64,000 bases of DNA, taken from NCBI RefSeq assembly GCF_015209725.1, contig NZ_CP063656.1:1223001-1287000 (forward strand), read 5' to 3'. Both the position numbers and the translations under genes were made by a program. Shown one piece after another: positions 50,825 to 59,678 of this stretch. Numbering within the stretch: the first letter of the stretch is position 1; each line of letters starts with the position of its first letter. The notes under the pieces are model-generated. The model saw nothing but the letters and a program-made list of their open reading frames with translations, was not told the DNA's origin and ran no database searches. The stretch comes from Lysobacter ciconiae (GTDB lineage Bacteria; Pseudomonadota; Gammaproteobacteria; Xanthomonadales; Xanthomonadaceae).

Positions 50825-52816
50825 GTGATTGACGACAAGAGCAAACCCAAGCCCGAGCCAGTCGACAAGGCCGGCATGCCCGATTCCGGCCGCCGCGCCG
50901 TATTGACGGGCGGCGTCATGGCGTTGACCGCCGGCGTTGCGGCAACCGGGTTCCTGTCCGGCTGTGGTGACAGGACCGCGACTCCAGCCGCCGGTGGCGC
51001 GGTTCCCGCCGGTTCGCCGCCTGCGGGCAAGAACGCAACTTCGGATGCCTTCGCCAAGACGCACATCGCTCCGGGCGAGCTGGACGAGTACTACGGCTTC
51101 CTCTCCGGCGGTCAGAGCGGGGAGATGCGCATCCTGGGCATCCCGTCGATGCGCGTGCTGATGCGCGTCCCGGTGTTCAACCGCTGCAGCGCAACCGGCT
51201 GGGGACAGACCAACGAGAGCCTCAAGATCCTGACCGAAGGGCTCACGCCCGAGACGAAGAAGTATCTGGAAAGCCGCGGCGGCACCTACATCAACGGCGA
51301 CCTCCATCACCCGCATCTGTCGTTCACCGATGGCGCCCACGACGGCCGTTACCTGTTCATGAACGACAAGGCCAACACCCGCGTCGCGCGCATCCGCTGC
51401 GATGTCATGAAGTGCGACAAGATCATCGAGCTGCCCAACCAGCACACCGTGCACGGCCTGCGCCTGCAGAAGTACCCCAAGACGGGATACGTCTTCTGCA
51501 ACGGCGAGGACGCGGTGCCGATCCCCAACAACGGCATGAACCTGGACGATCCGTCCGAGTACCGCTGCATCTTCACCGCGGTTGACGGCGATACGATGGA
51601 GGTGGCCTGGCAGATCATCGTCAGCGGCAACCTGGACAACGTGGACTGCGACTATCAGGGCCTGTACGCGTTCTCCACGTGCTACAACTCCGAGGAAGGC
51701 GTGACCCTGGCGGAGATGACCGCAGCCGAGCAGGACTGGGTCACCGTGTTCGACCTCAAGGCGATCGAGGCAGCGGTCAAGGACGGCAAGGCCGAGATGA
51801 TCAGCGGCGTACCGGTGCTGGACGGCCGCAAGGAAGCCAATTCGCCGTACACGCGCTACATTCCGGTACCGAACAGCCCGCACGGCATCAACACCGCGCC
51901 CGACGGCATCCACGTCGTGGTCAACGGCAAGCTCTCGCCGACCTGCACCGTGTTCGACGTGCGCAAGTTCCCTGAGGTCTTTGCCGGCACGATCAAGCCG
52001 CGCGACGCCGTCGTGGCCGAGCCCGAACTGGGCCTGGGGCCGCTGCACACGGCGTTTGATGGCCGTGGCAATGCCTACACCACGCTGTTCATCGACAGCC
52101 AGATCGTCAAGTGGGACATCGCCAAGGCCGTTGCCAAGTTCAATGGCGAGGATGTCGAGCCGATCATCCAGAAGCTCGACGTGCACTACCAGCCGGGCCA
52201 CAACCACACCTCGATGGGGGAGAGCAAGGAAGCCGACGGCAAGTGGCTGATGTCCTTGAACAAGTTCTCCAAGGACCGGTTCCTCAACGTCGGGCCGCTG
52301 AAGCCCGAGAATGACCAGCTGATCGACATCTCCGGTGACGAGATGATCCTGGTGCACGATGGCCCGTCGTTCGCCGAACCGCACGACCTGGAGATCATCC
52401 ACCGCTCCAAGATCAACCCGGTCAATGTCTGGGACCGTGGCGACGTAACCTGGGAAGACGCGCGCAAGCAGGCTGAGGCCGACGGTGTCGACCTGGATGC
52501 AGCCGCCGACGTGATCCGTGACGGCAACAAGGTCCGCGTCTACATGACCTCGGTAGCGCCGACCTTCAGCCTCACCGATTTCAAGGTCAAGCGTGGCGAT
52601 GAGGTCACGGTTTACGTGACCAACAAGGACACGGTCGAGGATCTGACCCACGGCTTCACGGTGGTCAACTACGGCGTGGCCATGGAAGTCGCGCCGCAGG
52701 CAACCGCGTCGGTCACCTTCACCGCTGATCGCCCCGGCGTGTACTGGTACTACTGCCAGTGGTTCTGCCATGCCCTGCATATGGAAATGAAGGGGCGGAT
52801 GCTGGTCGAGGCCTAG
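50825..52816 (+). CDS. nosZ: Nitrous oxide reductase NosZ (clade I), possible Tat lipoprotein
   Basis: This 663-aa enzyme reduces N2O to N2. It shows NosZ landmarks (LHHPHLSFTDGAHDGRYLF, PNQHTVHGLR, HYQPGHNHTSMGE; read as pieces) and the CuA end CQWFCHALHMEM, where C644, W646, C648, H652 and M655 have the standard spacing. The signal is SGRRAVLTGG (R23-R24), then LSGC with Cys47 in lipobox position and a Pro/Gly/Ala linker. I chose GTG 50825, 8 bases after GGAGA; ATG 50810 is the alternative. NosZ is the second gene of the nos operon. Confidence 0.95.
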   Translation: MIDDKSKPKPEPVDKAGMPDSGRRAVLTGGVMALTAGVAATGFLSGCGDRTATPAAGGAVPAGSPPAGKNATSDAFAKTHIAPGELDEYYGFLSGGQSGEMRILGIPSMRVLMRVPVFNRCSATGWGQTNESLKILTEGLTPETKKYLESRGGTYINGDLHHPHLSFTDGAHDGRYLFMNDKANTRVARIRCDVMKCDKIIELPNQHTVHGLRLQKYPKTGYVFCNGEDAVPIPNNGMNLDDPSEYRCIFTAVDGDTMEVAWQIIVSGNLDNVDCDYQGLYAFSTCYNSEEGVTLAEMTAAEQDWVTVFDLKAIEAAVKDGKAEMISGVPVLDGRKEANSPYTRYIPVPNSPHGINTAPDGIHVVVNGKLSPTCTVFDVRKFPEVFAGTIKPRDAVVAEPELGLGPLHTAFDGRGNAYTTLFIDSQIVKWDIAKAVAKFNGEDVEPIIQKLDVHYQPGHNHTSMGESKEADGKWLMSLNKFSKDRFLNVGPLKPENDQLIDISGDEMILVHDGPSFAEPHDLEIIHRSKINPVNVWDRGDVTWEDARKQAEADGVDLDAAADVIRDGNKVRVYMTSVAPTFSLTDFKVKRGDEVTVYVTNKDTVEDLTHGFTVVNYGVAMEVAPQATASVTFTADRPGVYWYYCQWFCHALHMEMKGRMLVEA

Positions 52817-52841
52817 ACGGTTGCCGAGGGAGAGGCGGCCA

Positions 52842-54164
52842 ATGGGCCGGTTCGGGCCATGGCGCCCGTTGGGCTGGGTCGGCTTTCCCGTCAAGGCCGC
52901 CGCCGCCGCGCACGCGTTGGCGTGCGTTGCCGTGGCGGCCGGTGCCCTGGTGTGGGCGCCGGCCGGCTACACAGCTGAACTGCGGGTGCAGCCCGGAACG
53001 TCGCTGCAGCCGGTTATCGAGGCTGCGGCGTCCGGCGACACCATCCGTCTGGCGGCGGGGCGCCATGCCGGCCCGCTGCTCATCGACCGCACGCTGTCGC
53101 TGGTCGGTGAGCCCGGAGCCGTCCTGACGGGGCCCGGTTTGGGCAGCGTGGTGACCGTGACCGCGCCGGAGGTGCAGATCCGCGGGATGGAGATCACCGG
53201 CTCCGGGCTGGACGTGCCAGCCATGGATTCGGCGATCCTGGTCAAGGAATCCGCTCCGCGCGCCGACATCCGGGACAACCATCTGGTTGACAACCTGTTC
53301 GGCGTCTATCTGCACGGCGCCGCGGGTTCGATCGTGCAGGACAACGTCATCACCGGACGCAAGGACCTTCGCCTGGCGGAGGCCGGCAACGGCGTGTCGA
53401 TCTGGAACGCCCCTGATGCCAAGGTCATTGGCAACACCATCAGCCATGGCCGCGACGGCATTTTCGTCAAGGTCAGCAAGCACAACACCTTTGAAAACAA
53501 TACGTTTTCGGACCTGCGCTTTGCGATCCATTACATGTACACCCACGACAGCCGGATCATTGGCAACCGCTCCCGCGGCAACCACGTGGGCTGGGCGATC
53601 ATGTATTCCGAACGTCTGGAGATTCGCGATAACGTCTCCGACAACGACCGCGACCACGGTCTCATGCTCAATTCAACCAACGCCTCGCAGGTGGTCGGTA
53701 ACACCGTCCGCGGCGGTGGGGAGAAATGCGTCTTTGTCTACAATGCGAACGTCAACCGGATCGTCGAGAACTGGTTTGAAGGATGCCCCATCGGCATCCA
53801 CTTCACTGCCGGCTCCGAGGGCAACGTCATGACCGGCAACGCGTTCGTCGCCAACCGGATGCAGGTGAAATACGTGGGTACGCGCTACCTCGACTGGACG
53901 TCGGAAGGCCGCGGCAACTACTGGAGCGACAATCCGGCCTACGACCTGGATGGCGACGGCATCGCCGATCGACCGTATCGGCCCAATGACGTGATGGACG
54001 AGATCCTGTGGACGCTGCCCCAGGCCAAGGTGCTGGTCAGCAGCCCGGCGGTGCAGATGATCCGCTGGGCACAGGCGCGTTTTCCCGCGCTTTATCCCGG
54101 TGGGGTCGTGGACAGCGCGCCACTCATGCGGCCGCCACAGATGACCCGGGCGGACGCGTCATGA
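52842..54164 (+). CDS. nosD: NosD, periplasmic copper/sulfur delivery protein
   Basis: This 440-aa protein has a signal helix (AAAAAHALACVAVAAGALVWA) and a right-handed beta-helix of repeated turns (DNHLVDNLFGVYLHG, NTISHGRDGIFVKVSKHNTF, NRSRGNHVGWAIMYSERLEI; read as pieces). These are typical CASH/NosD repeats. NosD acts with NosF and NosY to provide sulfur for the CuZ centre. I chose ATG 52842, behind GAGGGAGAGGCGG. Its stop overlaps nosF by ATGA. Confidence 0.93.
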   Translation: MGRFGPWRPLGWVGFPVKAAAAAHALACVAVAAGALVWAPAGYTAELRVQPGTSLQPVIEAAASGDTIRLAAGRHAGPLLIDRTLSLVGEPGAVLTGPGLGSVVTVTAPEVQIRGMEITGSGLDVPAMDSAILVKESAPRADIRDNHLVDNLFGVYLHGAAGSIVQDNVITGRKDLRLAEAGNGVSIWNAPDAKVIGNTISHGRDGIFVKVSKHNTFENNTFSDLRFAIHYMYTHDSRIIGNRSRGNHVGWAIMYSERLEIRDNVSDNDRDHGLMLNSTNASQVVGNTVRGGGEKCVFVYNANVNRIVENWFEGCPIGIHFTAGSEGNVMTGNAFVANRMQVKYVGTRYLDWTSEGRGNYWSDNPAYDLDGDGIADRPYRPNDVMDEILWTLPQAKVLVSSPAVQMIRWAQARFPALYPGGVVDSAPLMRPPQMTRADAS

Positions 54165-55084
54165 GCGCGATTGCCCAGTGGGATGGCGTGACCAAACGCT
54201 ATGGCAACGTGGTCGCGGTGCGCGATGTGAACCTGGCGCTGCACCCGGGCGAGGCCACCGCGCTGGTGGGTCACAACGGCGCGGGCAAGACCACGCTGAT
54301 CAAGCTGCTTCTTGGGCTGATCCGGCCCGAGGAAGGCGTCGTGCGCGTGTCGGGCATCGATCCGGCCGGCGCGCAGGGTGCGGAAGCCCGGCGCGCGCTG
54401 GGCTTCCTGCCCGAAAATGTCGCCTTCCACGGCGCCATGACCGGCAACGAGTTGATGACCTTCTATGCGGGGCTGAAGGGCCATTCGACAAAGCGCAACC
54501 GCGAATTGCTGGCGCTGGTCGGCATCGCCGATGCCGCCGGCCGCCGCGTGTCGACCTATTCCAAGGGCATGCGCCAGCGCCTGGGCATTGCCCAGGCCTT
54601 GATCGGCGAGCCCCGCCTGTTGCTGTTCGACGAGCCGACCAGTGGCCTGGATCCGGCGTCGCGGATTGATGTGTTCAACACCATCGACATGCTCCGCGGC
54701 AGCGGTGCGACGGTGTTGGTCAGTACCCATGCGCTGGCTGAAGTCGAGAACCGCGTGGACCGGGTCGCGGTCATGCATCGCGGCAATCTCCTGTCGGCAG
54801 GCACACTGGAGGACTTGCGCCAGGGCGTGGTGCCGGACGTCGGGCTGCGGGTGCGCGTGCGCAACTGCGAAACGGAACGTCTGCTGGCCGCGCTTCCGCC
54901 CGGGATCCAATGTACTGACCGCACCGAGGACACGCTCATGCTCGGCGTGCCGGCCGCGGACAAGATGGCGGCGCTGCGCGCCCTGGCATCGCTGGGCGAG
55001 TCGGTGGAGGACATCCGCACCGTGACCCCCGGGCTGGAGGACCTGTACCGGCGGCTGGTCCAGCAGGAGGCGAGCGCGGCATGA
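54161..55084 (+). CDS. nosF: NosF, ABC transporter ATP-binding protein
   Basis: This 307-aa ATPase has Walker A GHNGAGKTT, the signature YSKGMRQRL, Walker B LLLFDEPTSGLDPAS and the switch His VSTHALAEVE. It drives the NosY transporter for NosD function. It overlaps nosD and nosY, so translation is coupled throughout. Confidence 0.95.
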   Translation: MSAIAQWDGVTKRYGNVVAVRDVNLALHPGEATALVGHNGAGKTTLIKLLLGLIRPEEGVVRVSGIDPAGAQGAEARRALGFLPENVAFHGAMTGNELMTFYAGLKGHSTKRNRELLALVGIADAAGRRVSTYSKGMRQRLGIAQALIGEPRLLLFDEPTSGLDPASRIDVFNTIDMLRGSGATVLVSTHALAEVENRVDRVAVMHRGNLLSAGTLEDLRQGVVPDVGLRVRVRNCETERLLAALPPGIQCTDRTEDTLMLGVPAADKMAALRALASLGESVEDIRTVTPGLEDLYRRLVQQEASAA

Positions 55085-55905
55085 ACGTCTTCAAGCTCGC
55101 AATGCAGGAAATACGGGCCGGATTCCGCAACCGCTGGGTGGTGGCCACCACGCTCCTGCTGGCCGCGCTCGCGCTGTCGCTGGTGTTGCTGGGCAGCGCA
55201 CCGACCGGCGTCGTCAAGGCCGACCCGCTGGCGGTGGTCGTGGTCAGTCTGGCCAGCCTGACGATCTTCCTTGTGCCGCTGATCGCGCTGCTGTTGTCGT
55301 TTGATGCAATCGTGGGCGAGCAGGAGCGCGGGACCCTGATGCTGCTGTTGTCCTACCCCGTTTCGCGATGGGAGGTCATCCTCGGCAAGGCGCTGGGACA
55401 GATCTGCATTTTGGCGATCGCCACACTGCTCGGCTATGGGGTCGCGGCCGGCGCGTTGTCGCTCAAGAGCGAAATCGGCGCACCGGCGTGGGGCGCCTTC
55501 GCCGGGATGGTGCTGACCTCGATCATGCTCGGGGCCGCGTTCGTATCGATGGGGGTGCTGGCGAGCGCGATCGTGCGCGAGCGCGCCACCGCCGCGGGCC
55601 TGGCCGTCGGAATCTGGCTGTTCTTCGTGCTGCTTTACGACACCGCGCTGCTGGGCATCCTGGTCGCCGACCAGGGCAAGCACGTAACCCAGGGCGCGCT
55701 GGACCTGGTGCTGCTGCTCAATCCGGCGGACGTCTACCGGATATTCAACATGACCGCGAACGACAGCGTGGCCATCTATAGTGGTCTGGCCGGTCCCGGC
55801 AACGCGGCCACCCTGTCCCCGGGCGTGCTGTTTGCGGTGCTGGCCGCCTGGGTCGTGGCGCCGCTGGCGCTGGCCGTGCTGGCCTTCAGGAGGAAATCGG
55901 TATGA
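55081..55905 (+). CDS. nosY: NosY, ABC transporter permease
   Basis: This 274-aa membrane protein has six hydrophobic helices (VVVSLASLTIFLVPLIALLLSF, read as a piece; IVGEQERGTLMLLLSYPVSR; LAVGIWLFFVLLYDTAL). The EQERGTL...YPVSR segment is typical for NosY. It forms the membrane channel of the NosDFY complex and overlaps both neighbours by 4 bases. Confidence 0.94.
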   Translation: MNVFKLAMQEIRAGFRNRWVVATTLLLAALALSLVLLGSAPTGVVKADPLAVVVVSLASLTIFLVPLIALLLSFDAIVGEQERGTLMLLLSYPVSRWEVILGKALGQICILAIATLLGYGVAAGALSLKSEIGAPAWGAFAGMVLTSIMLGAAFVSMGVLASAIVRERATAAGLAVGIWLFFVLLYDTALLGILVADQGKHVTQGALDLVLLLNPADVYRIFNMTANDSVAIYSGLAGPGNAATLSPGVLFAVLAAWVVAPLALAVLAFRRKSV

Positions 55906-56561
55906 CATTCGGTCGGACAACGTGGGCCGCGATCGGCCTGGCAATCCTGATGTTGGCAGGGTGCAACAAGGCCGCGCCCGACGTGCCGCCGCCGGCGCCC
56001 GCCGAGGTCTCCGACGAGGCGACCGGGCATTACTGCGGCATGCTGCTCGCCGATCACGAAGGACCGAAGGGGCAGATCCACCTGGCCAGCCGCGAGGATC
56101 CGCTGTGGTTCTCGTCGGTGCGCGACACGATCGCGTTCTTGCGCCTGCCCGAGGAGGCCAAGGATGTTGCCGCCGTCTACGTCAACGACATGGGCAAGGC
56201 GCAACACTGGGATCAGCCTGAAGCGGGCACCTGGATCGATGCGAACGCGGCGTGGTTCGTTCTCGACAGCGCGATGCGCGGCGGAATGGGCGCGAACGAA
56301 GCGGTGCCATTCTCGACCGAAGCCGCGGCGGAGGCGTTCCGCACCAAGCACGGCGGCAACATCGCCCGCCTCGACGACATTCCCGATGCCTACGTGCTCG
56401 GGCCCGTGGACCTCTCATCCCCCATGCCCGGCATGGATGGGCACGAACCCGATCCGGCCGGCCAGGATCGCGCCGCTGACGGCCACGACGTTGAGATGCA
56501 CGACGCTGACGGCCACGACGCGGCGGAAGCCCACGCGCACCCGACGCATCCTGAGCATTGA
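55902..56561 (+). CDS. nosL: NosL, copper chaperone lipoprotein with His-rich tail
   Basis: This 219-aa protein has a lipobox LMLAGC (Cys21), the copper site HYCGMLL (C-x-M), and AWFVLDSAMRGGMG, as in NosL. It delivers Cu(I) for NosZ. A C-terminal tail of ~50 residues carries repeated DGHD/HDADGHD and HAHPTHPEH, which is longer and richer in His than classic NosL and could store extra metal. It overlaps nosY. Confidence 0.93.
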   Translation: MTFGRTTWAAIGLAILMLAGCNKAAPDVPPPAPAEVSDEATGHYCGMLLADHEGPKGQIHLASREDPLWFSSVRDTIAFLRLPEEAKDVAAVYVNDMGKAQHWDQPEAGTWIDANAAWFVLDSAMRGGMGANEAVPFSTEAAAEAFRTKHGGNIARLDDIPDAYVLGPVDLSSPMPGMDGHEPDPAGQDRAADGHDVEMHDADGHDAAEAHAHPTHPEH

Positions 56562-56571
56562 GGACATCCCC

Positions 56572-57609
56572 ATGGTGAATCGCCGACGTTTTCTCACGAT
56601 TGCCGCCACCTGTGCCGCGATGGGTTCGATGCCGGTTCGGCTGGCACTGGCGGGCGGGAACTCGTCGCCGTCGCCGTCGCCCGTCGTCTGGAAGGGCTCG
56701 GCGATGGGAGCGCTGGCGTCGATGACGCTGGTCCATCCTGACCGCCCACTTGCACAGGCCATGATCGAGCAGTGCGTGGCCGAAATTGACCGGCTTGAAT
56801 CGGTGTTCAGCCTGTATCGCCCCGATTCCGCCCTGTCACGCCTCAACGCCACGGGCGTGCTCGCGGAGCCGCCGTCCGAACTGGTCGAGCTCGTGTCCTT
56901 CAGCCTTTCCCTGGCGCAGGCGAGCCAGGGTGCCTTCGACCCCACCGTCCAGCCGCTGCTGAGCCTGTACTTTGCGCATTTTGCCAAGCCGGGTGCATCG
57001 CCGTCCGGCCCGTCCGCGGACGCCATTGCACAGGCACGCCAACGCATCGGTTTCGCCGATGTCGAAGTGGACCGGCGACGGATCCGCCTGGGAAGGCCAG
57101 GAGCGGCCATCACCCTCAACGGCGTGGCGCAGGGGTTTGTCACCGACCGGGTGGCCGACCTGTTGCTGGCCAATGGCTTTGGCAACGTGTTGATTGACCT
57201 TGGGGAAGGGCGTGCGCTGGGACGGGGTCCGGATGGACAGCCATGGCGCGCTGCGGTGGCCGACCCGGCCAACCCGGATCGCAGCCTGTTCGAGCTGGCG
57301 CTCGGCAGCGATCGGGAACAGAGCCCGGCGCTGGCAACCTCCGGCGGCTACGGCACGCGCTTCGGCACCGATCCCCGGGTCCATCACCTGATGGATCCGC
57401 ACAGCGGCCGCAGCGCCAACCACTATCGATCCGTTTCCGTCACGGCCCCGCGCGCGACGCTGGCGGACGGGCTTTCCACGACACTGTCCATCGTGCCGCC
57501 GGCGAACCGGACCCCGTTGCTCGCAGAGTACCCGCTGGTGCGCGCGTGGTTCGTCGACAAGGCCGGTCGCGTGATCGGGCCTGTTGGCGGGCGGATCGGT
57601 CACGCATGA
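56572..57609 (+). CDS. nosX: NosX/ApbE, FAD:protein FMN transferase
   Basis: This 345-aa protein has a Tat signal (VNRRRFLTIAATCAAM) followed by ApbE elements: WKGSAMGALASMTL, ESVFSLYRPDSALSRLN, AITLNGVAQGFVTDRVADLL (read as pieces), and ATSGGYGTRF...HHLMDPHSGRSA. It links FMN to the SGAT Thr of NosR in the periplasm. Its place at the end of the nos operon identifies it as NosX. Confidence 0.92.
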   Translation: MVNRRRFLTIAATCAAMGSMPVRLALAGGNSSPSPSPVVWKGSAMGALASMTLVHPDRPLAQAMIEQCVAEIDRLESVFSLYRPDSALSRLNATGVLAEPPSELVELVSFSLSLAQASQGAFDPTVQPLLSLYFAHFAKPGASPSGPSADAIAQARQRIGFADVEVDRRRIRLGRPGAAITLNGVAQGFVTDRVADLLLANGFGNVLIDLGEGRALGRGPDGQPWRAAVADPANPDRSLFELALGSDREQSPALATSGGYGTRFGTDPRVHHLMDPHSGRSANHYRSVSVTAPRATLADGLSTTLSIVPPANRTPLLAEYPLVRAWFVDKAGRVIGPVGGRIGHA

Positions 57610-57640
57610 CGTGGGCCGAAACGGCAGGAGAAACTGAACC

Positions 57641-58564
57641 ATGAACGCAGAACCGTTCTATCCGATCGGGACGCCCGGAACGCCTTGGGGACCGGCCGAG
57701 GTCAACCAGTGGCGCGCGCAGCAGCAGGTCCAACGCAGTTATGCAGAGGACGTGGTGAACAAAATCGAACGGCTGCGCGAGCGGTTCGATGTTGAGCAGT
57801 ACGGCCAACTGGACTACGGCACCGATCCGTTCCCGCTCTACGCGGTCCGCAGCCGCAACTGGGATGATCAGCTCCCCAGCGTGCTGGTGACCGGCGGCGT
57901 GCATGGCTATGAAACCAGCGGCGTCCACGGCGCCCTGCAGTTTCTCGATCGCCATGCCGGTGATTACGCAGGCCGGGTCAACCTGTTGGTGGCACCTTGC
58001 GTGAGTCCGTGGGCCTACGAGCGCATCCACCGCTGGAACGTGGATGCGGTGGACCCCAACCGCTCGTTTGTCAGCGACAGCCCGGCGGCCGAGTCGGCGG
58101 CGTTGATGAAGCTCGTTGCACCCCTGCGTGACACGCTGCTCGTGCATGTCGACCTGCACGAAACCACCGATACCGACGAGTCCGAATTCCGCCCAGCCCT
58201 GGCCGCGCGCGACGGCAAGTCGTCCGAGCCGGGCGAGATTCCCGACGGTTTCTACCTGGTCGGCGACAGCGAGGATCCGCAGCCGCAATTCCAGCAGGCG
58301 ATCATCGATGCGGTGGCCAAGGTCACCCACATCGCGCCGGCCGATGCCAAGGGGGAGATCATCGGCTCCACGGTGGTGGCGCCGGGCGTGATCAACTATG
58401 CGGTGAAATCGCTTGGCCTGTGTGCGGGTGTCAGCAACGCGCGCTATCGCACCACCACCGAGGTGTACCCCGACAGCCCGCGGGCGACGCCGCAGCAGTG
58501 CAACGATGCCCAGGTCGCCGCGGTGCGTGCTGCCATTGACTACGCACTGGCCCAGCAGGGTTGA
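57641..58564 (+). CDS. M14-like metallocarboxypeptidase
   Basis: This 307-aa protein has the M14 zinc motif GGVHGYETSG (HxxE), then WNVDAVDPNRSF and VHVDLHETTDTDESE with the third zinc ligand His, and a late TTTEVYPDS segment with the catalytic Glu. There is no signal peptide. It cleaves C-terminal residues or acts as an amidase in relatives; the real substrate is unknown. It starts 31 bases after nosX on the same strand, and whether it belongs to that operon is unclear. Confidence 0.85.
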   Translation: MNAEPFYPIGTPGTPWGPAEVNQWRAQQQVQRSYAEDVVNKIERLRERFDVEQYGQLDYGTDPFPLYAVRSRNWDDQLPSVLVTGGVHGYETSGVHGALQFLDRHAGDYAGRVNLLVAPCVSPWAYERIHRWNVDAVDPNRSFVSDSPAAESAALMKLVAPLRDTLLVHVDLHETTDTDESEFRPALAARDGKSSEPGEIPDGFYLVGDSEDPQPQFQQAIIDAVAKVTHIAPADAKGEIIGSTVVAPGVINYAVKSLGLCAGVSNARYRTTTEVYPDSPRATPQQCNDAQVAAVRAAIDYALAQQG

Positions 58565-58700
58565 ACTGAGTCGCGGTGCAGTCGCCATCGACGGCGCCCG
58601 TTACTCGATGACGTCGCGATGACGCCCGCACTGCTCCACTGAGCGCTCTGCCCGAGGGCATCGTGGAGCGGGGTGGTTTCTGGCAAGCGCGTCCGAGCTG

Positions 58701-59678
58701 GTGGTCAATACGCCCGACGGGCTGTACTGCCCGTCCGGGGATTTCCATATCGATCCGTGGCGCCCCGTGCCCCGCGCGGTGATCACGCACGGGCACGGCG
58801 ATCACGCCCGCGCCGGCATGGGCAGCTACCACGTCGTCGATGCCGGCCTGCCGATCCTGCAATGGCGGCTCGGTGATCAGGATTACCGGGTCCACGCGCA
58901 TGGCGAGCGCTTCCAACTGGGTGGCGCCACGCTGTCCTTCCACCCGGCGGGGCACGTGCTCGGCTCGACCCAGGTCCGTATCGAGGCGGATGGACAAACC
59001 TGGGTGCTCTCGGGCGATTTCAAGCGCGATCCGGATCCGACCTGCCTGCCGTTCGAGGTGGTGCCGTGCGATGTATTCGTCACAGAATCCACGTTCGGGC
59101 TGCCGGTGTTCCGCTGGCCACCAGCGTCGGATGTGGCGCGCGACATTGTCGGGTGGCGCGAGGAGTGCGCCGCCAACGGCGAGGTTGCGATCCTCTACTG
59201 CTATGCGCTGGGCAAGGCGCAGCGGGTGCTCGCCGAGCTGATGGCCCACACCGACCGGCCCGCATGGCTGCACGGCGCCATCGATGCGGGCGTGCAGGTC
59301 TATCGTGCGGCGGGCGTGCCGATGCTGGACACCAGAAAAGTCGCGGACGAGGCGCGCGGGACCGACTTCGCCGGTGAGCTGATCATCGCTCCGCCGTCGG
59401 CGGCAGGAAGTGCGTGGACCCGGCGCTTCCGCCGCGCGCAGCAGGGATTCGCGTCGGGCTGGATGCGGATCCGCGGAAACCGACGCCGACGCAACTACGA
59501 CCGCGGCTTCGTGCTGTCCGACCACGCCGATTGGCCGTCCCTGCTGCGTACCGTGCGCGAGACCGGCGCACGCCGCGTGATCGCGACGCACGGTGATACC
59601 GATGCACTGGTGCGCGTGCTGCGTGAGTCCGGGATCGACGCCGGCGGCTTCCAGACTGCCTACGGTGAGGAGGACTGA
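58701..59678 (+). CDS. Ligase-associated DNA exonuclease (MBL fold)
   Basis: This 325-aa protein has metallo-beta-lactamase motifs: ITHGHGDHARAG (HxHxDH), FHPAGHVLGSTQV, VLSGDFKRD and LSDHADW. The beginning PDGLYCPSGDFHIDPWRP is typical of the exonuclease found next to LigD-type ligases. I chose GTG 58701; the frame is open upstream and a CTG at 58680 is possible. It is the first gene of the repair cluster; its stop overlaps the ligase start (TGATG). Confidence 0.9.
   Translation: MVNTPDGLYCPSGDFHIDPWRPVPRAVITHGHGDHARAGMGSYHVVDAGLPILQWRLGDQDYRVHAHGERFQLGGATLSFHPAGHVLGSTQVRIEADGQTWVLSGDFKRDPDPTCLPFEVVPCDVFVTESTFGLPVFRWPPASDVARDIVGWREECAANGEVAILYCYALGKAQRVLAELMAHTDRPAWLHGAIDAGVQVYRAAGVPMLDTRKVADEARGTDFAGELIIAPPSAAGSAWTRRFRRAQQGFASGWMRIRGNRRRRNYDRGFVLSDHADWPSLLRTVRETGARRVIATHGDTDALVRVLRESGIDAGGFQTAYGEED

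Noticed and set aside
50798..52894. 698-aa minus-strand reading frame
   Set aside because: It is the antisense of nosZ.
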